Assembly (NCBI GenBank): GCA_030407315.1
Contig: JALQPE010000734.1
Location: forward strand, 1 to 24,472
DNA length: 24,472 bases
Reading direction: 5' to 3'
Source: Asparagopsis taxiformis
Taxonomy: Eukaryota > Rhodophyta > Florideophyceae > Bonnemaisoniales > Bonnemaisoniaceae
Part shown: positions 17,666 to 24,472 of the stretch, in pieces
Layout: the number at the start of each line of letters is the position of its first letter
How positions within the stretch are numbered: position 1 is the first letter of the stretch
The notes under the pieces: model-generated
Told to the model about the DNA's origin: nothing
The model's input: the letters and a program-made list of their open reading frames with translations, nothing else
The model's database searches: none
Made by a program: the position numbers and the translations under genes

Positions 17666-19341
17666 ATGACTATGCTCTTCCAGCTGTTTGTCCTTTCCTT
17701 CCTCTCCTTGTCCGTCTGTGCACAACAGGATAGTGTGCGAGGTCGACAACTCCGCTGTTGCGCGCTCATCGAACGGCCCACATTATTCCAGAGCTCTCTC
17801 GCACCAAACTTCAACAACCTCGATGGAATCGCAGTGGACTACATCCAGCATCTGCAACGGGAGCTCGGCTTCACATGCAACCCGCTGCAAATCTACAACG
17901 CCACCAAGGAAGAATTCAAAGGTTTCACCGGCTTTGTGAGAGCGCTTGAAAACTGCACCACGGACGAAGGCGGAGTGCGAGACGCGCCAGAGTGTAACTG
18001 TGATATTGGCGTTGGTTGTTGGCTACCAAACCAAGAGCGCCTTGGAAGGGTTGAATTTCTTCCACCTTTTGTTATTGATGATTTTCGAATCCTTGTTCGC
18101 AAAGATTCACTCGAAGGAAATGACGCCAACCACTCCTTCTTCATCAGAGCATTCAAATGGGATGTATGGCTCGCACTTTTAGGTCTTTTCGCCATGTTCG
18201 TCATCCTTAAACTGTTCGATAGACGATTTGCACCGGCCCCTCGGCCGCAAGAAGGGGAGAATCCAATCTACGCCGCACGGTTCGCTCTGTTCTCGTGAAA
18301 GAACCCGTGTTGTACAGAATCAGAAAGGCCTGTCAAAGCGTTCTTTCCAAGATGGTCAATCAGTCCGGCCGTGCCGCTCCAGGCGATAGTGACTCTACCC
18401 GCCAGTGGACAGTCAACTTGATAATATTTCTTTGTGGTCTTTTTCTTCTTCTTATTTATGAGGCAGCCATGACGTAAGTTAATCGCTCTGTGTCATTACG
18501 TTTGTATTCTTTTGGTTTGCTAACAGCTCCTATCACCTATTTCCCGTAGTGCATCGCTCGTTGTGGAGCAAAATCAATCAAGGTTCAGATCGATCGAAGA
18601 CTTCGCAGAATGTCGAATTATGGCAAGGGAAGTGTGTGTTGTGGGTGGTGGAGCAATAGAGGATTTCTGGAACAGTGCTATTGCAAAATCGTACGTATTC
18701 TGATTTCAGCTCTGTCCTATCGAGCTAAATGTTAACAAAGGCTGACGATAAACTTCACCCTTGCGCCATTATCTTCACAGGAACTGCCAACAGCAAGAGA
18801 AAAACAATGACGCGATCTTAGTCGAAAAGGTCAGGGAAGGGATTGAAAAACTCATGTCTGGCACCTGCAACTTCTTTCTTCTCTCGGGTGGAACAGCGGA
18901 AGATTTTGCCAATGGACCATTCTGTGGTGACATTCAAACAACAGGAAAACCTTTCTTCACAAGTGGTGGCTCTTTCCTTCTTCCGAAAGGTTCTCCACTT
19001 TCTTTGGAATTTGGAAATGCTACGTTGGCGCTCAAGAAGAGAGGCGCTCTTCGGACACTGGAACAGTACTTTGAGGATCGTGGTTTATGTTCTGTCGATG
19101 ATCCTGTCGTGATTACCTTCAGTCGATTGCGTCTCTTCTTTATATTAGCATATAGTGCCGGATTTTTCATGTTCTTGGTGATCATTTTCGACCGGCGCCC
19201 ACCAAAAAAACCGAAAAGAAGAGCACTGGCGATCTACAAGCAAATGGACCTACGGAAAGCGTCGATGGCGATGTTCCTGTAGAGGTGAAACCGGCAAGAG
19301 AAGTGGAATCAGACGCTTCTAGCGCAACCGATATGGTATGA
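17666..19341 (+). CDS. iGluR/GLR-like ligand-gated ion channel
   Basis: The start ATG 17666 gives a signal peptide (TMLFQLFVLSFLSLSVCAQ). S1 follows with GIAVDYIQHLQRELGF and DIGVGCWLPNQERLGRVEF, whose first arginine aligns with the ligand-binding arginine of the family, then PPFVIDDFRILVRKD. M1 is WLALLGLFAMFVILKLF; a pore region, M3 (LIIFLCGLFLLLIYEAAM), SRFRSIEDF, S2 with LPKGSPLSLEF, and M4 (LFFILAYSAGFFMFLVIIF) complete the channel. There is no large amino-terminal domain; total length is about 490 residues. Introns are 18474-18549 and 18691-18780. Between 18280 and 18296 the frame must shift by one, because TGA at 18296 otherwise ends the protein after M1. A 38-nt GT-AG stretch (18280-18317) would also restore the frame but is very short. 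The current frame ends at 19282. One extra A in the A-run near 19203-19209 would give a natural acidic tail to TGA 19341. Frame breaks may be assembly errors or decay. Confidence 0.83.
18474..18549 (+). other. Intron 1 of the channel gene
   Basis: 76 nt, gtaagt ... cccgtag, with a TGCTAAC branch-point-like word about 30 nt before the acceptor. It joins AMT to ASLVVE in the M3-S2 linker, restoring the conserved order. Confidence 0.88.
18691..18780 (+). other. Intron 2 of the channel gene
   Basis: 90 nt, gtacgt ... cttcacag, with CTGAC about 37 nt before the acceptor. It joins IAKS to NCQQQEK within S2 in frame. Confidence 0.88.
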
Positions 19342-20674
19342 TCGGCTTATCAGTGAGTATGAAATGAAAATTTCTCTTCCAGATTCGAGTCTAAGGTGCT
19401 TTTCTTCAAAAGTTAGACTTGAAGATGGACTATGTATGTATATTTGTACGAGTATAGTTATGTTTTTAAAAGTGAAAAATATATGAGGGTCACACAATGG
19501 TTCAATGTTATTCGTCTTGCGATACTCCCATATTCATTCAGCCCCACCACGCCAGATTGTTAGTTCCTAGAGCAAAGTTCACTTCGGAGAAAGCAGTTGA
19601 AATGGTATTTTGATCTTCTCTTTCTACTGCTCACTTGTTTTGAATTGATACTATTGTTAGAGGCTCTACAAGAAAAGAGTAAATCTATAGAAGAAAATCA
19701 ATCCACGCTTGTTTCAAGGAAGACAGCAATTATGAGCAGAATGATGAAAGACCTCAATAGATGTTGGAGTTGCGGCGATGGGAGACATATTATTGGGCGA
19801 CACGAACAAACGAATTACACCCACGAGTAAATTTTTTCTAAGATGAATTGTTGACTATCAATAGTAGTGCCTCTCCGTGACTGTTGCCGTGGCAAAGTAA
19901 AGTGGATCTATCGCTTGAACAAGCAAATGGTCCTAGACGAAACATAATCATGTCATCAACGTCTACATTTATTTTAGTATTGTGTTCAAAACTCAAATCT
20001 TCTCAAAGAATCCGTTCGTGGTCCCTTTGGAGTAAACTGTAAGGGTTGGCATTTTAAATCCCAATTTCATGTGTTTACAAGATAATGCTAAAGTCATATC
20101 AACCGAGATGACTGTGTTTAATTTCACTTTTGTCCTGATGCTTATTGACCTCCGCTACCTCGTCCACTAGCATAAATTACAGTACCAAAAAAACACCGGA
20201 CATGACTTAAAAGGGGAATTTCAGATCTGTGACATGAGGTTCTGTAAACAGATGACGGCACGAAGAAACATCCCTCTAGCATCTTTGGAAGGTGACGAGA
20301 AAACAAAAAATAAGAACCGAAGAAAGGAACTGCTCTCAGGTATGCCACCGTCTTCATTTGTCAGTGTAGCAGTCACACTTTTCCGTCGAAATTCTCCGAA
20401 ACGTGTGCAGTTGCTTTTGGTAGCAGAGAAGGCGGCAATCTTGAAATCGGTCCGGAAGACGTGAAAATCTATTTCACAATACGAATGAAAAGTCACATGG
20501 TACTAAGAAACTCTGCTGCTTCAAAATAGTTTCATTCCCAAGCTATGCGGAACGTAACCCAGCATGTGCTACCTTGCTGACAACCCAACTTTTCTTGACA
20601 TTTGAACAAATTACAGCCTGGCAACACCATCTCCTTTAGATGCACAGTTGCTGACCACTCTTCGTGCACACTGT
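19342..20674. other. Long stretch with only doubtful open frames
   Basis: I see no gene I can support. A frame open from 19564 to 19827 contains one hydrophobic helix and a CWSCGDGRH motif but has no ATG near its start; it could be an exon. A 76-codon frame at 20234-20464 starts with ATG, is basic and matches nothing I know, with a weak TATA-like word about 64 nt upstream. The rest is AT-rich and featureless. Confidence 0.4.
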
Positions 20675-21031
20675 TCAGCCATAGTTCTTGAAGGGAGTCT
20701 GTCGCAGGGGGGGGTGGGCAGTATTCAAACAGTCGAGGACTTTAGCACATCGACTCTGGGCTTCAGACAATGATGTACAATGTTCCGTGGTCACTGTGCA
20801 CGGTATGATGTGGCGTCCGCATGTGTTTACCTCTACATTGACCGTGTAGAAGTAACCATCTTTGTTTATACATCTTGGCAGTCGAGTGCCCATTGTCTTC
20901 ACAGAAATCTCGCATTCGAGAAGTTGATCTTCAACTTTAGGGAGAGTTAGGGTACCTGGGGCAACTGCTCCGTTTGTGTACTGAGCGCAAACAAGGGCGA
21001 AAAGGACAACGAATACTTGAGAGAGTGCCAT
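20675..21031 (-). CDS. Small secreted cysteine-rich protein (118 aa)
   Basis: The family is not recognised. ATG at 21031-21029 gives an N-terminal signal peptide (MALSQVFVVLFALVCAQ, cleavage probably near TNG-AVA) and a mature region of about 95 residues with seven cysteines and no membrane segment. I chose this start because the hydrophobic leader begins here and a TATA-like box lies about 90 nt upstream on the minus strand (21121-21127). The same frame is open to 21358, but the extension looks like untranslated sequence. The cysteine density suggests a disulfide-stabilised extracellular protein. The neighbour at 21842-22201 has a similar size, leader and cysteine number but no obvious sequence match. 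Confidence 0.62.
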   Translation of the reverse strand: MALSQVFVVLFALVCAQYTNGAVAPGTLTLPKVEDQLLECEISVKTMGTRLPRCINKDGYFYTVNVEVNTCGRHIIPCTVTTEHCTSLSEAQSRCAKVLDCLNTAHPPLRQTPFKNYG

Positions 21032-21120
21032 GTCGATGGGTGGTGAAGGAAAGAAGTTGAATGATAAACGAATGGGTTGGGTTGATGAAGTTGTGAACAG
21101 CTGGTGATAGCAGTCGACAG

Positions 21121-21127
21121 TTATAAA
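21121..21127 (-). promoter_or_regulatory. TATA-like box of the 118-aa secreted-protein gene
   Basis: TTATAAA on the plus strand reads TTTATAA on the minus strand, about 90 nt before the ATG at 21031. Confidence 0.45.
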
Positions 21128-21841
21128 GGGAGAGAGGATAATGTCCAGCAGGTTTTTAGCCGTTGATATCTCGTCAGTCAGTGAGGGGGTGGCAATAATG
21201 AGAGAAGTGAATGCGTGTAAACAAGAAGCCATGGTAAGAAGACAAGATATTAATAGATAAGGAGGAAGTGGAGGGGACAAATAGATACATAACTTTGGAA
21301 GCAACGATGGTAATGCTGACGCCATGCAGAGGAGTTCACCATGTAGTCTCCGAAACAAAATGAAGAATCGAACGCAACTGATTTAATGCAGTTCCTAGAC
21401 AGCTGAATGGTTAATGGCATAGTCGGTTTGCTGTTTGCCCCGTATCTTTCATCATCTGAAAAAGGCTACACCTTACTGTCACTAACAAGATTTCGAGTAG
21501 CTGATTACGTCGACAGATTTAGAATTTCTTGAACCAAAGAATTTTTTTAATTTATAAAGGTTGCGACGATCACAACGAAAAGAAGTGCGCAGCGTTACTC
21601 AGAAAAGTTCACCAGTTCTCGTTGAGACAGTCTAGTTCCAACAAGTATGCAACAAGAGAATGGTGTTTGCACACACTGTCCATCTACTCTTTTCCGGCAA
21701 GAGTGTGACCATTCCTGTGATTGCAACAAAGTCTATCAAGGTACTCACGTGTACTGAGCTCTCCTACATAAGGCACGTAGAAAACTCTCTTCCTTGTCAA
21801 AATAGGTTTGCAGTACCCCTTTCTCTTCCCCCTCTGCTTCG
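21128..21841. other. Spacer between two secreted-protein genes
   Basis: No gene supported. Open frames here, including the upstream extension of the 20675-21031 frame to 21358 and one at 21660-21971, lack domains or a persuasive start. Confidence 0.4.
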
Positions 21842-22201
21842 TCACCCATGGTACGATCTTCTTATTGGTGACACGTTTAATACAAACAGTGAGCCTTCCT
21901 TCTTCGTTCGGCGGTTATCCTTCGAGACGCACACATATCTCGGCACACACCTCCTTTTCTTGCACTTGTAACCCTTTCCTTTCAGAAAGTAGTAACACAT
22001 CCCTTTCAAACTCTTCACTTGTTTACAGGAGCAATAATCTGGGACGGATGAACGGCTTTGACAAACGTGGAGATCGGTCCTGTATTGACGAAGCATCTCT
22101 AATGGTAAATGATTGAGTTGCTGTTTTCCACCTCGAGCTGGAATTACCTTCTGAGCATTGGCCACAGAAATTACGAGCAGGATCGTCAGAAGAAGTTTCA
22201 T
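21842..22201 (-). CDS. Small secreted basic cysteine-rich protein (119 aa)
   Basis: The family is not recognised. ATG 22201-22199 opens a textbook signal peptide, MKLLLTILLVISVANA, with cleavage before QKV. The mature part is strongly basic (many K and R) with seven cysteines, including CSC and a KCKKRRC cluster, resembling a disulfide-knotted extracellular peptide. The last ~20 residues (after VCVSKDNRR) contain no cysteine. A TATA-like ATAATAAA lies about 77 nt upstream on the minus strand (22275-22282). It shares orientation, size, leader type and cysteine count with the gene at 20675-21031, but the cysteine spacing differs, so common descent is uncertain. Antimicrobial, cell-wall and signalling roles are all possible; none is shown. 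Confidence 0.65.
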   Translation of the reverse strand: MKLLLTILLVISVANAQKVIPARGGKQQLNHLPLEMLRQYRTDLHVCQSRSSVPDYCSCKQVKSLKGMCYYFLKGKGYKCKKRRCVPRYVCVSKDNRRTKKEGSLFVLNVSPIRRSYHG

Positions 22202-22274
22202 GCTTGTTGTAGTGCATTACAATGACAGAGTCTGAGATGCAGAAAAGTAACTGGTTTCGCTGCAAAGGCACTGC

Positions 22275-22282
22275 TTTATTAT
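22275..22282 (-). promoter_or_regulatory. TATA-like box of the 119-aa secreted-protein gene
   Basis: The minus strand reads ATAATAAA about 77 nt before the ATG at 22201. Confidence 0.35.
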
Positions 22283-22341
22283 CAGCGAGTGGTTTGGATC
22301 TCTCTCATGATAATTACTCAGCAGCGATAACTCGAAGGGGA

Positions 22342-22753
22342 CTACTCTAAACTTGCGTGGTTAGCTCTTGTTGCAATGATGACAACAGCATCTCCCGGTA
22401 TATTGCACATTGTCTGGATATGGACAGCTTGTCCTACAAAAAGCTTTTCTTCATTCTGAAACATAATTTTCCAAATAAATTTTGAAAAATCCGAAGCAAT
22501 CCTACTCGTCCACTTGTCCGCAATGGACTGCCCGCATCGCCTCTCTGGCACCGAATTGGGGAACTGGGCGCGCGGACATGGCGTCAACTGCTGACGTACT
22601 GTCGGGTTGCATGTTCGACGGAAATTTCTCCGTTGCTTCATAGCGGCGGTGGGCCAACTTGCAAAGGCATTCACCACACCTGCAATAACCGCCGATGTTT
22701 TCGGTGGCTTTCATTCTACATTCAAGCGCTTCGTTACTGCGGGGGTTCTCCAT
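22342..22753 (-). CDS. Possible two-exon cysteine-containing protein
   Basis: This is a weak call. An ATG frame starts at 22753 and runs to a stop at 22502. A second frame, open to 22342, can be joined in phase by removing 22456-22513 (58 nt, gtggac ... tttcag). The joined product would be about 118 residues with seven cysteines, including a YCRCGECLC cluster. The donor is poor and there is no signal peptide, so this may be coincidence. I do not recognise any domain. Confidence 0.18.
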
Positions 22754-23491
22754 CAGAATTTTTTACATCGAGAAAGCCTCGAATCGTCTTTACTACTCGT
22801 ACGTCTCAACGCAGCCAAGCACTGATCCACCGTAACACGACATACTATTCCCCGCCTCGGACGTCATCTAAGATTGCAATATTCGTCTAGCACTACATCA
22901 AACTCTTCTCAAATCCCGGTGGTAAGGCACATAGAAAGTCCTGTTAATGCGAATCGTGACGCACCGGCCGATGCGTCGCGGATTCTTCACCGTTAGTCTC
23001 GTCGCGCGTCTGCGGATACAGAGAGTTGTCCCACGACGTTTTCCGCCGTTCACGCACATATATTTCGCGTCGCAATATCGTGCGCGACATTCCTACGACT
23101 ACTTTTAGTCCTGTAGTAACAAACGCTTCTCGGAGCATTGCTCTTGCGACATCTACAGAATCGCGGTAATCTTGTCGACCTCTTTCCCTTCGACGCATTC
23201 TCTGGTACTGTGCAACGTTATTTTCTTCTGCGGGTGCTGTGCTGGGGTTTCACCATGGATTACTGGAGCGGGAATTCTAATGTGGCGATCCCAAGTGTAG
23301 AAACTCTTCTGCTTTCGTTCGCAGCCAGAGTTATTTGGGTGAGGTTGTGTGTAAAATTCGAAGATCGGTTCCAGTGGAATTAGAATAGGTAGTCGAGTTG
23401 GAGCACACTTCGGTTTGAGGAAACAATACAGAAAATGCTGTACAATAAGGATTGCAAAGACAGAACGACACCCATGTTTGTTTTCTTTGGT
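22754..23491. other. Stretch with no supported gene
   Basis: Open frames on both strands (for example minus 22944-23198, 84 codons, and plus 23138-23383) have no leader, domain or promoter-like context and overlap each other. I see nothing firm here. Confidence 0.4.
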
Positions 23492-23686
23492 TCAACTCCG
23501 TTGCTCACTCGGGTAGTCACTAGCGGTAAGCTTGAATGGGAAGAGCTCTCCATCCCCGGAGATGAGGTGTGATGAAATAGCGCTTTTCGGCGGAACCATT
23601 TGGTTCCCTACCTTTAGTTGAGAACATATACTTGCAGGGGCTAACGCACACAGTACACCATAGAGGAAGAAAAATGTGCATCTCAT
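23492..23686 (-). CDS. Small predicted secreted protein (64 aa)
   Basis: The family is not recognised. ATG 23686-23684 begins a hydrophobic leader (MRCTFFFLYGVLCALAPA) with likely cleavage after SICS. About 42 residues follow, without cysteines. The start is supported by a minus-strand TATA box, TATAAAT, at 23764-23770, about 80 nt upstream, as in the other secreted-protein genes. An earlier ATG at 23734 in another frame would give a basic peptide with no leader and could be an upstream ORF. The protein may be a first exon of something longer; the frame ends at TGA or TAG without a known domain. Confidence 0.42.
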   Translation of the reverse strand: MRCTFFFLYGVLCALAPASICSQLKVGNQMVPPKSAISSHLISGDGELFPFKLTASDYPSEQRS

Positions 23687-23763
23687 GTTTTCCAAGGCAA
23701 ATTGGGTTATGACGTAGGATCAGATCTTTAGCCATGCTGGCGGGTACGCTGCTGGTGAACAAC

Positions 23764-23770
23764 ATTTATA
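23764..23770 (-). promoter_or_regulatory. TATA box of the 64-aa secreted-protein gene
   Basis: The minus strand reads ctaTAAATg-type TATAAAT about 80 nt before the ATG at 23686. Confidence 0.5.
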
Positions 23771-23820
23771 GTGCATGAATCACGCAATATTTCCCCCATA
23801 GTGTTGGTGTGTAATTTGTT

Positions 23821-24417
23821 ATGACCTTGCAGTGGATAGACTATGGCTGGTGTGCCTACAGGTAATGTGTAGATCCTACGAAGCCGTGGTATCCACCAAA
23901 TAACAGGACTGAAGTGATGGTTTATCCCACGCACCCATTTCGTGTTATCATCTCGTGAACCGTTTGACTTGAGCGTTGATTACGTTCCAGCTTCGAGTTG
24001 GTTTGAGTTTCGCTGGGACGGGGAGATTACGTGCGATGTCTTCACTCCTTCGCTGACGGATATATCTCTGCTGAATAGCACACATGCTGAACTTGACGAA
24101 TAGCTAGTTGTGCAGCGACGAATTACATACGCATCCGAAGGTTGATATGAAATGAAGCAGTTGACGTGTTTCGTGTCCGATCCGGACCATCTGTTGTGGA
24201 TTACCGCTGTGAGCCAGCTAATAGAAATCTTTCAAAAATTGAAGGGTGTCCTCGGCTAGCAAATGCCTTTGAAATCCAGAAGTTTGTATCCAAAAATCAA
24301 TATATTGACTTATTCAAAATTTGTTCGGAGATTCTTTCTTGCTGTTGGCCGTTTATTGAGATCGCAGTCTGTGGAAGAAATGCGGCGTGGACAAATAACT
24401 TACTTTACACCATTGTA
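23821..24417 (+). pseudogene. Possible decayed coding region at the window edge
   Basis: From ATG 23821 a protein-like frame runs, with a TAA near 23863, to TGA 23956-23958. One base later (frame starting at 23957) a 48-codon stretch is open (EPFDLSVDYVPASSWFEFRW and onward) to TAG 24101. The same frame continues with further stops at 24143 and near 24254 up to about 24411. The amino-acid composition looks natural, and one single-base insertion joins the first two blocks. I cannot name the protein. An alternative frame at 24166-24435 is open but starts with GTG. This could be a transposon relic or chance. Confidence 0.25.
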
Positions 24418-24472
24418 ATTACAGGACATGACTAGTACTTAATCTCCGTCGTCCGTCCATCTTCACAGTAAA

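Noticed and set aside
21032..21358. N-terminal extension of the 118-residue secreted protein
   Set aside because: The frame is open but the good signal peptide starts at the inner ATG (21031), and a TATA-like box lies inside the extension.
22944..23383. Overlapping opposite-strand frames of 84 and 81 codons
   Set aside because: Neither has a leader, domain or promoter-like word, and they contradict each other.

Overview
This is eukaryotic nuclear DNA. It has short GT-AG introns (76 and 90 nt in the clearest gene), TATA-like boxes 75-95 nt before several start codons, C2H2 zinc-finger genes, an ionotropic-glutamate-receptor-like channel gene and eukaryotic cut-and-paste transposons. Sparse short introns in a transposon-rich setting would fit a red alga (a florideophyte such as Chondrus) or another compact-gene protist. 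That is a guess; no marker in the window fixes the lineage.

Layout. Bases 1-1058 hold tandem ~220-bp units with recurring splice-site-like junctions around 27-nt 'exons', ending in an open frame that stops at 1056-1058. Two minisatellites follow: a 24-bp period at 1272-1437 and a 43-bp period at about 1552-2065. The second runs into a long A/T-looped hairpin and a degenerate inverted copy. Bases 2220-3259 (+) hold a decayed coiled-coil gene of unknown function, and 3581-4780 (-) a decayed PIF/Harbinger (DDE_Tnp_4) transposase. Bases 5473-8303 are a piggyBac-like element: DDE_Tnp_1_7 transposase on the minus strand with one frameshift, 13-bp perfect terminal inverted repeats, repeated 12-bp subterminal palindromes, CTAG rather than TTAA at both flanks, and a tRNA-like Pol III A/B-box segment inside its left arm.

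Bases 8459-17305 carry three diverged copies of one gene family. Its members have a long conserved N-terminal region that I do not recognise, a short acidic patch and four C-terminal C2H2 fingers. Copy A (minus) is 5'-degraded, copy B (plus) has a frame change in its linker, and copy C (plus) is one intact 704-codon frame.

Bases 17666-19341 (+) encode an iGluR/GLR-like channel (signal peptide, S1, M1, pore region, M3, S2, M4) with two clear introns and two apparent single-base frame problems. The right end holds small secreted-protein genes on the minus strand (20675-21031, 21842-22201, 23492-23686). Two of these have seven mature-region cysteines. A possible decayed coding region on the plus strand reaches the window edge.

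The left third is mostly transposon remains and repeats, the middle an expanded zinc-finger family, and the right third membrane or secreted proteins. I see no operon-like functional coupling. The joint presence of a ligand-gated channel and secreted cysteine-rich peptides is suggestive only.
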